Source: Enhygromyxa salina (GTDB lineage Bacteria > Myxococcota_A > Polyangia > Nannocystales > Nannocystaceae). From it: 64,000 bases of DNA. The stretch lies in the NCBI RefSeq assembly GCF_002994635.1, contig NZ_PVNL01000092.1:62001-126000 (forward strand), in the 5' to 3' direction. Position 1 is the first letter of the stretch; the number at the start of each line of letters is the position of its first letter. The position numbers and the translations under genes are program-made. Under the pieces are notes generated by a model. That model had not been told where the DNA came from. It saw nothing but the letters and a program-made list of their open reading frames with translations, and did no database searches. Below are positions 17,226-25,387 of the stretch, one piece after another.

Positions 17226-18380
17226 TCACGACGTGCGCTTGGTGATCTCGAGCGCGTCGCCCCCGTAGCCCCACGCCAGCGCCCGCTTGATCAGCGGCCG
17301 CCGATACGCGCGAGTCGAGACCAGCACGCGCATGGCTTCTTGCACGCCCAGCCGCAGCTGCGAGGGCCACACGATCGCCCGCTCGCACGCGCGCTGATAG
17401 CCGCGGACCGCCTGCGGATCCAGGCCCCGGTGAGCCAGTGCCGCGACCGCGCAGCGACCCGCGAGCGCCCCGGTGTGCAGGGCCTGCCAGATGCCCTCGC
17501 CCGACAGCGGATCGATGAAGCTGCCCGCGTCGCCGCACGCGAGCACGCCCGGTCCAGCTGGTGGCGGGGTGACGCGCGACGCCAGCGGCAGCGACCACAC
17601 CCGCGGCTTGCCGTGCAGCCGCGCGCTGGCGAGCCGCGCGGGGTGCCGGGCGACGAAGCGCTCGAGCAGGGTCGCGAGCTTGGTGTGACCGCGCTCGAAG
17701 TGATCGGCGCGCTGGTACACGCCGACGTTGGCGAGCCCGTCCACGGCCGGGAACACCCAGCCGTATCCGCAGGGCAGGTCGTCCTCGAAGTAGTGGGCCG
17801 AGACGTGGTCGTCGGGGCCAGGCTCGAGCTCGTAGTAACCGGTGATCGCCACGCCAAGCCCGCGGCCACGTTGGTAGCGGCGCCCGAGGGCCGCCCACGC
17901 GAGCGAGCCTGGGCCGTCGGCGGCGATCGTGATCGGGGCCCGCCACTGCTGGGTATCGCTGGCGGCACCGACGATCTGGCCGCCCTCGACCAGCAGCCGG
18001 CGGATCTTCACGCCCTGTCGCAGCTGCGCGCTGGAGGCCTCGAGCGCGCGGCGCAGCAGATCATCGAGGTGCAGGCGCGGCACGATGTAGCCCGGCTCGT
18101 GGCCAAAGCTGCGGCTCACTCGGGTCCCGTCGGGCAACAACGCCGCGGCGGCCCGGACGATCGCGTGCGGGACCGTGTGCAGGGCATGGCTGACCCCGAC
18201 GAGCTCGTCGACGACCCGCGCGCCGCGGTTGGAGATCGCGTCCCCGCAGGTCTTCGCGCGGGGAAACTGCGCTCGATCGAGCACCAGCACCCGCGCGCCC
18301 GCCCGCGTCGCGGTGATCGCCGCGGCGCACCCCGCAGGACCCGCGCCGATCACCAGCACGTCGATGGGCTCGTGCGCCAC
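17226..18380 (-). CDS. Geranylgeranyl-reductase-family FAD-dependent oxidoreductase
   Basis: FAD enzyme of 384 residues. It has the N-terminal dinucleotide fold VLVIGAGPAGCAAAITATRA, the family motif RAKTCGDAISNRG (about residue 42) and the second FAD motif ACGDAGSFIDPLSGEGIWQA (about residue 275). Between them are substrate-domain pieces such as GYGWVFPAVDGLANVGVY. This family reduces isoprenoid double bonds in chlorophyll, menaquinone or archaeal-type lipids. The UbiA gene starts 74 bases downstream on the same strand, suggesting reduction of the chain that UbiA transfers. Confidence 0.9.
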   Translation of the reverse strand: MAHEPIDVLVIGAGPAGCAAAITATRAGARVLVLDRAQFPRAKTCGDAISNRGARVVDELVGVSHALHTVPHAIVRAAAALLPDGTRVSRSFGHEPGYIVPRLHLDDLLRRALEASSAQLRQGVKIRRLLVEGGQIVGAASDTQQWRAPITIAADGPGSLAWAALGRRYQRGRGLGVAITGYYELEPGPDDHVSAHYFEDDLPCGYGWVFPAVDGLANVGVYQRADHFERGHTKLATLLERFVARHPARLASARLHGKPRVWSLPLASRVTPPPAGPGVLACGDAGSFIDPLSGEGIWQALHTGALAGRCAVAALAHRGLDPQAVRGYQRACERAIVWPSQLRLGVQEAMRVLVSTRAYRRPLIKRALAWGYGGDALEITKRTS

Positions 18381-18459
18381 GGCGCCTCATAGCATCGAGC
18401 CGGCCAGGCTGACGAGAGAGTCGGTGAAGTCCGGGCGCAGCTGGTAGACTGCGGCGGTC

Positions 18460-19320
18460 ATGCAGGGTTTGGCTTCGAACGATCGCTTGGGTGTGTTGCG
18501 CGGACTCGTGGGGCTGTCGCTGTGTGTCGGTCTGGTCGCGGGCCCGCTCGCGTGCACGACCGACGAAGTGGCGATGACGGCCAGCGGCGATGGTGACGGC
18601 GATGGTGACGGGACCCCCACAACCGGTGGTCCGGGCGATGGTGACCCGGGCGATGGAGATGGAGATCCCGGAGACGGCGACCCCGGCGACGGAGACGGCG
18701 AGCCCGGCGACGGAGACGGAGACGGCGACGAGGAGGTCTGCGTCGGCGTCACACCGCTGGCCAACGAGCCCCCGGGTGATGGGGACGGCGACGGTGATGG
18801 AGATGGGGACGGGGATGGGGATGGGGATGGCGACGGCGACACCGGAGAGCCGCCGTGTGACAATTGCGCCCCGCACTGGCGCCTCTACGACTTTCAGCCG
18901 CAGAGCTGCGGGTTCACCCAGTACTACGGCCTCGACTCGTTCGAGGATCGCGTGACCTTGGTGGCGCTGCTCGCTGGTTGGTGCTCCTACTGCCAAGCCC
19001 AGGCCGTCAAGATGGAGCAGATGCGGCTCGAGCTGAAGGCCGAGGGCTACGACGCGCAGCTCGTCGCGATCAACTTGATCAGCGCCGACAACGAGGAGGA
19101 CCAGCAGAATCTGATCGATCGCTGCGCGTTCCCGCTGTTCCAGGACACCGCCGAGGCGGGCGCGGTCACGGCCCACGGCGGCGGCAAGGATGACATGTAC
19201 ATCTACGCGGCCGACGGCACCCTCGCGCTCGAGCTGCCCGTCAACGGTGAGCTGAGCACCAACCTGTCCACGGCCGAGGGCTACGACAACGTCAAGCAAG
19301 CGATCATCGGGGCGTTCTGA
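18460..19320 (+). CDS. Lipoprotein with Gly-Asp linker and thioredoxin-like (redoxin) domain
   Basis: About 286 residues. The signal peptide ends in lipobox GPLAC (Cys 32). A Gly-Asp-rich linker (about residues 42-130) is interrupted by an EEVCVGVTPLANEPPG piece. A redoxin domain follows (about 135-286) with active site LLAGWCSYCQAQAVKMEQMR, that is C-x-x-C with Ser-Tyr between the Cys. The fold continues through LVAINLISADNEEDQQNLID and ends DGTLALELPVNGEL. It is probably an outer-envelope disulfide reductase or oxidase anchored by lipid, with the long acidic linker holding it away from the membrane. It is monocistronic. Confidence 0.88.
   Translation: MQGLASNDRLGVLRGLVGLSLCVGLVAGPLACTTDEVAMTASGDGDGDGDGTPTTGGPGDGDPGDGDGDPGDGDPGDGDGEPGDGDGDGDEEVCVGVTPLANEPPGDGDGDGDGDGDGDGDGDGDGDTGEPPCDNCAPHWRLYDFQPQSCGFTQYYGLDSFEDRVTLVALLAGWCSYCQAQAVKMEQMRLELKAEGYDAQLVAINLISADNEEDQQNLIDRCAFPLFQDTAEAGAVTAHGGGKDDMYIYAADGTLALELPVNGELSTNLSTAEGYDNVKQAIIGAF
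18585..18843. repeat. GGCGATGGTGAC-type minisatellite encoding GDGDGD
   Basis: Imperfect 6- to 12-bp units coding for Gly-Asp, split by a unique stretch at about 18738-18774. Silent third-base changes vary between units, so it has aged but remains in frame and Asp/Gly-only, which suggests selection on the protein. Confidence 0.8.
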
Positions 19321-19338
19321 GCCCCCGCTCGCCCGGCG

Positions 19339-20673
19339 TCAAAACCACACGTCCCACCAGCCGGTCAGCGCCAAGAACACGGTGTGCTGATCGGTGGCCA
19401 GGCCGGGGTCGTCGTCGCTGCCGAGCTCGTGCTGGTAAAAGAAGCCCTCGGTCGCGGTCGAGTGATCAAACCGATACTCGGCGCGCAGCATCAGGTGATC
19501 GTAGAGCGACAGGCTCGCGGTGCCCGTGCCGCTGATCAGCCACTGGTCGACCCCGAAGAAGCGCCCGTCGCGATCGAGGGAGGCCTCGGGTCGCACGGCC
19601 AGATCGAGCTTCGCGTGCTTGGACTCGAACACGGTCCCGCGCGCAAACACGGCCCCACCGGTGTACAGCGACTGTAGCTCGTTCGCGCGCCCGGCCCGGT
19701 CGACGCCCAGATCCCAGACAGCGGCGATCGAGAAGTGGTCGTCGAAGTCGTAGATCGCCCAGGTGTCCGAGTAGACCAGCCAGTCCTTGGCCGCGAGGCT
19801 GGTGCCCTCGGGCCCAAAGTAGACGTGGGTTGCGAGGGTCACGGCGGTCGTTCCTGACCGGGGTGAGCTGACCGGGGTCGGGTCGCGGCTCCAGCTCAGA
19901 CCGACCAGGCCGCTCGGCGCCGAGTTCAGATCGGCGTAGCTCTGGAACCCATTGACGACCCACCCCGACAGCTCGAACCCGCTCGGCAGCGGCTGCACGA
20001 TCTTCGCGCCCGCGAGGTAGTAGGGGACCAGGTTGCTCTCCCAGGTGGTCGTGTAGTTCCAGTTGTTGCGGGTCCAGAACGAGCCGATGCCCATCGGCCC
20101 TTCGAACACGCCGGCCGCGAACACGGTCTTGGCCTTCGGGACCTCGACCCCGACGTTGCCGAGCGCGATGTGCTTGAACACCTCGGCGCCCGCGAACTTG
20201 CCGTCGTCGCCGCCCGGGATCGGCTCGCCCGAGGTCAGGGCGTCGACGGCCGCGCCCGCGTGAAAGCCCAGCTCGAAGATCCACGGCTCACCCGCGCGGG
20301 CGCGGTGGCGAATGAACGCGCCGACGTTGTTGACCGCGAGCTCGTTGGTTCGCGGGTTGGTGTACATGCCGCGGTAGACATGGTTGTCGGGGGAGTTGGA
20401 GTTGAAGCCCCACGCCACGTCGACGAACAGCTCAGCCTGCCAGCCGCGCTTGGGCTTGGCGTCGTCGGAGCTGGGTTCAGCGGGTGCGGGGTCGGGCGAG
20501 GTGTTGGGATCGGCGCGCTCACTCGACGCCGCGGCAGGGCTGTCGTCGTCCGTGCCCGCGTCCGCGTCCGCGTTGGCGACCGGCGCGATCTCGACGCGCT
20601 CGCTCGGCGCCTGAGCGTCACCCACCGCGGGCGGTGAGCTCAGCAAACATGCGATCAGCGGCGCGGTCGGCAT
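19339..20673 (-). CDS. Outer-membrane beta-barrel (porin-like, BBP2-type)
   Basis: Protein of 444 residues. The N-terminal region has a short hydrophobic signal (APLIACLLSSPPAVGDAQA) and an acidic/Pro spacer (about 25-75). The rest alternates polar and aromatic residues in barrel fashion: ELFVDVAWGFNSNSPDNHVY, VFEGPMGIGSFWTRNNWNYT, DHLMLRAEYRFDHS. It ends with a terminal aromatic (WWDVWF), as outer-membrane barrels do. These traits fit the putative porin BBP2-like family. It probably forms a small outer-membrane pore or scaffold. No partner gene is adjacent in the same direction. Confidence 0.78.
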   Translation of the reverse strand: MPTAPLIACLLSSPPAVGDAQAPSERVEIAPVANADADAGTDDDSPAAASSERADPNTSPDPAPAEPSSDDAKPKRGWQAELFVDVAWGFNSNSPDNHVYRGMYTNPRTNELAVNNVGAFIRHRARAGEPWIFELGFHAGAAVDALTSGEPIPGGDDGKFAGAEVFKHIALGNVGVEVPKAKTVFAAGVFEGPMGIGSFWTRNNWNYTTTWESNLVPYYLAGAKIVQPLPSGFELSGWVVNGFQSYADLNSAPSGLVGLSWSRDPTPVSSPRSGTTAVTLATHVYFGPEGTSLAAKDWLVYSDTWAIYDFDDHFSIAAVWDLGVDRAGRANELQSLYTGGAVFARGTVFESKHAKLDLAVRPEASLDRDGRFFGVDQWLISGTGTASLSLYDHLMLRAEYRFDHSTATEGFFYQHELGSDDDPGLATDQHTVFLALTGWWDVWF

Positions 20674-20810
20674 TGGCGATAGTTAGCACGAGCACGCCCA
20701 CAACGGCTGCGCAGACATGGTATCAACGCACTGCGCGCGATCCCCACTAGCCCCGTAACCACAGCCCACATCGGGCGTAGAATCGCGGGCCCGCGCCGCT
20801 CCCCCAGGCC

Positions 20811-22454
20811 ATGCCCGACTCCCACGCAAACCTTTCGGAACCCGTCGTCGTCGCCAAGTGGAGTGAGCTCGCGGATCGCCAGCCCGCCCACGCGCTGGTG
20901 GCCGACATCGACCTCGTCGTCGTTCGCTACGACGATCAGGTCTCGGTGCTCTACGGCCGCTGCCTGCACCGCGGCGCGCTCCTGTCCGATGGCCACGTCG
21001 ACGGCCCCAACCTGATCTGCGGCGTCCATGACTGGGACTACCGGCTCGACACGGGCGTCAGCGCCTACGCCAACAACGAGGTCCTCCACAAGTTCAGCGC
21101 GAGGATCGATCTTCAGGCCGACACCGTCAGCGTCGATCGCCGCGAGGTCGCCCAGTTTGCCGAGCGGCACCCCCAGCCATTCGATCGCACGGCCTACCAG
21201 GGCAACTACGCCGACACCCACCCGGCCGCCGAAGAGCCGTTCAACCAGCGGATCCGCGCGCTGGCCCGCGACGGCCTGAGCAAGACCGGCCACCACGGCC
21301 CGACCTCGGCCATGGGCGTGCCGCTGACCGAGCTGCCGCGCTGGACCAGCATCCAGATCCTCACGGCCCAGCTGGCCCGCAAGCCGCTGCTGGACGACAT
21401 CCCGGTCGGCGCCGAGGTCATCATTGGCCCGACCGCCAAGAAACCACTGCGCCTCGAGATCCCGCTGTTCGTCAGTGACATGAGCTTCGGGGCGCTCAGC
21501 GAGGAGGCCAAGATCGCGCTCGCCCGTGGCGCCGAGCTCGCGGGCACGGGCATCTGCTCGGGCGAAGGCGGGATGCTCCCGGACGAGCAGCAGGCCAACT
21601 CGCGCTACTTCTACGAGCTGGCCTCGGCCCGGTTTGGCTGGAGCCTGGACAAGGTCGCGCGCTGTCAGGCGTTTCACTTCAAGGGCGGGCAGGGGGCCAA
21701 GACTGGCACTGGCGGCCACCTGCCCGGCACCAAGGTCATCGGCAAGATCGCCGAAGTCCGCGGGCTGCCGGCGGGCCAGCCCGCGATCAGCCCGGCCACG
21801 TTCCCGGACCTGCACACGGTCGCGGACTTTCGTCGGGTCGCCGACGAAGTGCGCGACGTCAGCGGGGGCATCCCGATCGGCTTCAAATTGTCGGCCCAGC
21901 ACATCGAGGCGGACATCGACTTCGCGCTCGAGATCGGCTGCGAGTACCTGATCCTCGACGGCCGCGGCGGCGGGACCGGGGCCGCGCCGGAGCTGTTCAA
22001 GGACAACATCTCGGTGCCCACGATCCCGGCGCTCGCGCGCGCGCGACGGCACCTGGATCAGCGGCGCTCGGGCGCGGGCGAGGTCACGCTGGTGATCACC
22101 GGCGGGCTGCGGACCGAGGGCGACTTCTGCAAGGCGCTGGCGCTGGGGGCCGACGCGATCGCGCTGTCCAACGCGGCGCTGCAAGCGATCGGCTGCCTGG
22201 GCATGCGGGCTTGTCACACCAACAACTGTCCGGTCGGGATCGCCACCCAAAAGCCGCACCTGCGCGCGCGTCTCGAGATCGACAGGTCTGCGCAGCAGCT
22301 CGCTCGCTTCTTCACCGCCACCGTCGAGCTCATGAAGATCATGGCGCGGGCCTGCGGTCACTCACACCTGCGCGAGTTCTCGATCAACGATCTCACGACC
22401 TGGGATCGCGAGATGGCGGCGCTGAGCGGGGTCGCCTACGGCGGCGTAGGGTAG
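20811..22454 (+). CDS. Rieske domain fused to FMN glutamate synthase-like domain
   Basis: Protein of 547 residues. Residues 1-115 are a Rieske [2Fe-2S] ferredoxin domain: CLHRGALLSDG (C-x-H) and LICGVHDWDY (C-x-x-H). Residues about 140-530 are a glutamate synthase central/FMN barrel: FVSDMSFGALSEEAKIALAR, GTGICSGEGGMLPDEQ, HFKGGQGAKTGTGGHLPG, ILDGRGGGTGAAPELF. A 3Fe-4S-type Cys cluster follows (GCLGMRACHTNNCPVGIATQ). The amidotransferase domain of true GltB is absent. This is therefore a stand-alone FMN/Fe-S oxidoreductase fed by its own Rieske centre. A second paralogue without the Rieske part lies at 61573-63159. Confidence 0.9.
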   Translation: MPDSHANLSEPVVVAKWSELADRQPAHALVADIDLVVVRYDDQVSVLYGRCLHRGALLSDGHVDGPNLICGVHDWDYRLDTGVSAYANNEVLHKFSARIDLQADTVSVDRREVAQFAERHPQPFDRTAYQGNYADTHPAAEEPFNQRIRALARDGLSKTGHHGPTSAMGVPLTELPRWTSIQILTAQLARKPLLDDIPVGAEVIIGPTAKKPLRLEIPLFVSDMSFGALSEEAKIALARGAELAGTGICSGEGGMLPDEQQANSRYFYELASARFGWSLDKVARCQAFHFKGGQGAKTGTGGHLPGTKVIGKIAEVRGLPAGQPAISPATFPDLHTVADFRRVADEVRDVSGGIPIGFKLSAQHIEADIDFALEIGCEYLILDGRGGGTGAAPELFKDNISVPTIPALARARRHLDQRRSGAGEVTLVITGGLRTEGDFCKALALGADAIALSNAALQAIGCLGMRACHTNNCPVGIATQKPHLRARLEIDRSAQQLARFFTATVELMKIMARACGHSHLREFSINDLTTWDREMAALSGVAYGGVG

Positions 22455-22479
22455 AGTCACCGCCGCAGCGCTCACGATC

Positions 22480-23364
22480 ATGGCCGACAGCTTCGACTTC
22501 CCTGACACCGTCGCCAATTGGCAGCCACTCACGCGGCCGCGCGCGAGTGAGCTCGAGGACACCCGCAAGCAGCTGCACTGGGCAGCCCAGCTGGTCGCGG
22601 CGATCGGCACCACCCTGTGTGACCCTCGCGGCGACTACTCGCACACCAACCTCGAGTGGTCGGCGGCCCACGAGGGGCTGCTCAGCAAGCCCAGCGACAC
22701 GAGTCCGTCCGTGCAGGCGCTGCTGCGGTTTCCGGATGTGACCATCGAGCTGTTGTGCGAGGGCCAGTCGGTCGCCGCGATCCCGCTCGAGGGCCGCCGC
22801 TTCAGCGAGGCCCTGGACCTGCTCACCGCGGCCGTCGCCAACCAGATCGATCGGCCAGGGCTCACGCTCGCGCGGCCACGCCACGACCTGCCCGCGCATC
22901 GCGTCGATCCCGAAGGTGAAGCCGCGCCCTTCGGTGGCTGGCAGCCGCACGCGCTCGTCGAGCTGACCCGGTGGTTCACCAACGGCGACCGGGCGCTGCG
23001 AGAGCTCCGCCGCCACGACGCCCGAGCCACGGAGGTCCGCTGCTGGCCGCACCACTTCGACATCGCCACGCTGTTGGTGGTCGAGCGCGAGCATGCCGAC
23101 GACCCCGACAGCGAGGTCACCCGCAGCCTCGGCGTGGGCATGACCCCGGGCGACGGCAGCTACGCCGACGCGTACTGGTACGTCACGCCCTGGCCGTACC
23201 CGGCCTCGCCCGAGCTGCCGCCGCTCGAGGGTGGCGGGATCTGGCACAAAGATGGCTGGATCGGCGCGGTGCTGACCTCGACCGCCCTGCGCAACCCCCA
23301 GGCCGAGCGCTACATCCAGTTTCTACGCTCCGCGTTGGCCGCCTGCGAAGGTCTGCTGAGCTGA
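22480..23364 (+). CDS. Conserved hypothetical protein, cytoplasmic
   Basis: Protein of 294 residues, 25 bases after the Rieske-glutamate synthase gene and likely in the same transcript. No signal peptide. Features include LHWAAQLVAAIGTTLCDPRG, LEWSAAHEGLLSK, a CWPHHFDIATLLVVE patch, and a conserved-looking GVGMTPGDGSYADAYWYVTP followed by GGGIWHKDGWIGAVLT. The WPHHFD and PGDGSY..YWYVTPWPYP pattern recurs in uncharacterised bacterial proteins I have seen described only as hypothetical. The His-rich patch might bind metal. I do not assign a function. Confidence 0.8.
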   Translation: MADSFDFPDTVANWQPLTRPRASELEDTRKQLHWAAQLVAAIGTTLCDPRGDYSHTNLEWSAAHEGLLSKPSDTSPSVQALLRFPDVTIELLCEGQSVAAIPLEGRRFSEALDLLTAAVANQIDRPGLTLARPRHDLPAHRVDPEGEAAPFGGWQPHALVELTRWFTNGDRALRELRRHDARATEVRCWPHHFDIATLLVVEREHADDPDSEVTRSLGVGMTPGDGSYADAYWYVTPWPYPASPELPPLEGGGIWHKDGWIGAVLTSTALRNPQAERYIQFLRSALAACEGLLS

Positions 23365-23370
23365 GCTGGT

Positions 23371-23450
23371 TTCAGCTCGGGCGAGCTGTTTTCAGCTCGG
23401 GCGAGCTGTTTTCAGCTCGGGCGAGCTGTTTTCAGCTCGGGCGAGGCTCC
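23371..23450. repeat. 20-bp tandem repeat of small hairpins
   Basis: Three perfect copies of GAGCTGTTTTCAGCTCGGGC (from 23383) plus a variant first copy and a truncated last one. Each unit is a hairpin, GAGCTG-TTTT-CAGCTC. The array leads straight into repeat copy D. It starts 20 bases after the stop at 23364, where it could act as a multiple terminator. Confidence 0.85.
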
Positions 23451-23499
23451 TCGCCCGCTTGCAGGCGCCATTCCGAGACTGGCTCAGCGTGGGCAGCGA
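23433..23499. repeat. Dispersed hairpin repeat, copy D
   Basis: About 67 bases matching copy A at 12292-12359: head CAGCTCGGGCGAGGCTCCTC, then GCCCGCTTGCAGGCGCCATT, and tail GGGCAGCGA, with one indel and a few changes. It lies intergenically beside the 20-bp hairpin array, whose unit equals the start of this element. Confidence 0.75.
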
Positions 23500-23558
23500 T
23501 CTGATCGGGTGACGGAGTGCACGCTCGGGCCGACCGGGTGGGGATATAACCCGGCCGA

Positions 23559-24539
23559 ATGACGGTCGTGGTCACTGGCGCGTCGGGCCACCTCGGCGCC
23601 AACTTGGTCCGCGCGCTGCTCGAGCGCGGGGAGTCCGTTCGGGTGTTGGTCCACCGCAGCGCGGCGGCGCTCGACGGCCTCGAAGGTCAGCTCGAGCGGG
23701 TCGAGGGCAGCGTGTGCGAGCCCGACAGCCTCGGGCCTGCGTTCGAGGGCGCGCGCCGGGTCTATCACCTCGCTGGCGTGATCTCGATCGACGGCGATCC
23801 CGACGGGCGGGTCCATCGGGTCAACGTCGAGGGCACGCGCAACGTCGCCCGGGCGTGCCTCGAGCGCGGGGTCGGCCGTCTGGTCCAGGTCAGCTCGGTC
23901 CACGCCTACGACATGGATCCGCGCGACGAGGTGCTCGACGAGGATCGCCGACAGGTCGCCGACTCGCCGGCTCACAGCGCCTACGATCGCAGCAAGGCGC
24001 TCGGCGAGCGGATCGTCCACGAGCAGATCGAGGCCGGCCTCGACGCCGTGATCGTCAACCCCACCGGGATCATGGGACCGGTCGACTTCGGCCCTTCGCG
24101 GCTCGGCCAGCTGCTCGTGGATCTGAGCGGCGGCAAGCTGCCCGCGCTGCTCGACGGCGGCTTCGACTTCGTCGACGTGCGCGACGTCGCGGCCGGGGTG
24201 ATCGCCGCCGGCGAGCGAGGCCGCCGCGCCCACAACTACATCCTGGGCAACGCCTGGTACTCGCTGCACGCGCTGGCCAAGCTGGTCGAGCGGGCGGGGG
24301 GCTCGCGGGCGCCGCGACTGGTGAGCCCGGTCTGGGCGGCTCGTCTCGGGGTTCCCTTCGTCCGCCTGGCCTCGCGCGTCAGCGGCCGTGAGCCGGCCGT
24401 CACGGGCGAGTCGCTGGACGTCCTGGTCTCGAATCGCTCGATCTCCAGCGCCAAGGCGCGAGCGGAGCTTGGCTACGCGCCCCGGCCGTTGATCGAGACC
24501 GTGACCGACTCGCTGAGTTGGTTTGCGCGCCGCTGCTGA
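23559..24539 (+). CDS. Extended SDR: NAD-dependent epimerase/dehydratase (3-beta-HSD-like)
   Basis: Extended short-chain dehydrogenase of 326 residues. It shows VVTGASGHLGANLVRALLER at the N-terminus, the VYHLAGVISIDGD strand, QVSSVHAYD, and the catalytic YDRSKALGE. Later regions (IVNPTGIMGP, FDFVDVRDVAAGVIAAGERG, YILGNAWYSL) match dihydroflavonol reductase/3-beta-hydroxysteroid dehydrogenase-like enzymes. The stop is 26 bases before a steroid 5-alpha-reductase-like gene on the same strand. A steroid or terpenoid 3-hydroxy oxidation is therefore plausible, though not proven by sequence. Confidence 0.88.
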   Translation: MTVVVTGASGHLGANLVRALLERGESVRVLVHRSAAALDGLEGQLERVEGSVCEPDSLGPAFEGARRVYHLAGVISIDGDPDGRVHRVNVEGTRNVARACLERGVGRLVQVSSVHAYDMDPRDEVLDEDRRQVADSPAHSAYDRSKALGERIVHEQIEAGLDAVIVNPTGIMGPVDFGPSRLGQLLVDLSGGKLPALLDGGFDFVDVRDVAAGVIAAGERGRRAHNYILGNAWYSLHALAKLVERAGGSRAPRLVSPVWAARLGVPFVRLASRVSGREPAVTGESLDVLVSNRSISSAKARAELGYAPRPLIETVTDSLSWFARRC

Positions 24540-24565
24540 TCCGATCGTGTTATCGATCGGCCGCC

Positions 24566-25327
24566 ATGGTCGACAGCCCCGAGATCCATCGCGCCCTGAC
24601 TTGGGCGATGATCGCCCTGGCGATCGTCACCTTCATCGCGGTCTCGCGGATCACCGCGCCCTACGGCCGCCACGAGCAAGCCAACTGGGGCCCACGCATG
24701 CCCGCGAAGCTCGGCTGGATCGTGATGGAGTCGCCCGCGGTGCTGCTGTTCGCGTGGATCTACTTTCAGGGTGAGCACCGGTTCGAGCTGGTGCCCCTGG
24801 TGCTGCTGGGCATGTGGCAGTTTCATTATGTCCAGCGGACCTTCGTGTACCCGTTTCGCATGCGCAGCGAGGGCAAGACCATGCCCGTGCTGGTCTGCGC
24901 GCTGGCGTTCGGGTTTCAGCTGCTCAACGTCTACGTCAACGCCCGCTGGATCTCCGCGTTCGGCAGCTACGACGCGAGCTGGCTCAGCGACCCGCGCCTG
25001 TGGATCGGCGCGGCGCTGTTCCTGGGCGGCTGGCTGATCAACGTGAAGGCTGACGCGATCCTGATCGCGCTGCGCAAGCCGGGCGAGCAGGGCTACAAGA
25101 TCCCGCGCGGGTGGCTGTACGAGTACATCTCGTGTCCCAACTACCTGGGTGAGATGCTCGAGTGGGCGGGCTGGGCGGTCGCGACGTGGTCGCTCCCGGG
25201 CCTGGCGTTCGCGATGTTCACGATCGCCAACATCGGACCGCGGGCGCTGGTCAACCACCGCTGGTACCGTCAGACCTTCCCGGACTACCCCGAGCAACGC
25301 AAAGCCGTGATCCCCTACGTGCTCTGA
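24566..25327 (+). CDS. Steroid 5-alpha-reductase-family membrane protein
   Basis: Integral membrane protein of 253 residues from ATG 24566, with about six helices. The family hallmark is the C-terminal part: GWLYEYISCPNYLGEMLEWA, then FTIANIGPRALVNHRWYRQT, ending with FPDYPEQRKAVIPYVL, as in 3-oxo-5-alpha-steroid 4-dehydrogenases. The glutamate of GEMLEW and the NHRWY tyrosine/His region are intact. It would reduce a C4=C5 or similar double bond of a steroid-like substrate using NADPH. The 3-beta-HSD-like SDR directly upstream supports a steroid or sterol context, and Nannocystis-type myxobacteria are known sterol makers. Confidence 0.9.
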   Translation: MVDSPEIHRALTWAMIALAIVTFIAVSRITAPYGRHEQANWGPRMPAKLGWIVMESPAVLLFAWIYFQGEHRFELVPLVLLGMWQFHYVQRTFVYPFRMRSEGKTMPVLVCALAFGFQLLNVYVNARWISAFGSYDASWLSDPRLWIGAALFLGGWLINVKADAILIALRKPGEQGYKIPRGWLYEYISCPNYLGEMLEWAGWAVATWSLPGLAFAMFTIANIGPRALVNHRWYRQTFPDYPEQRKAVIPYVL

Positions 25328-25387
25328 GCGCCAGGTGCGCGTTCGCGCCCCAGGGCTGCACCGAGTATAGGCAGCCGCGCGAGCGTG

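Noticed and set aside
23371..23450. Possible CRISPR array
   Set aside because: The units abut with no spacers and are only 20 bases; no cas gene is nearby. It is a tandem hairpin repeat.
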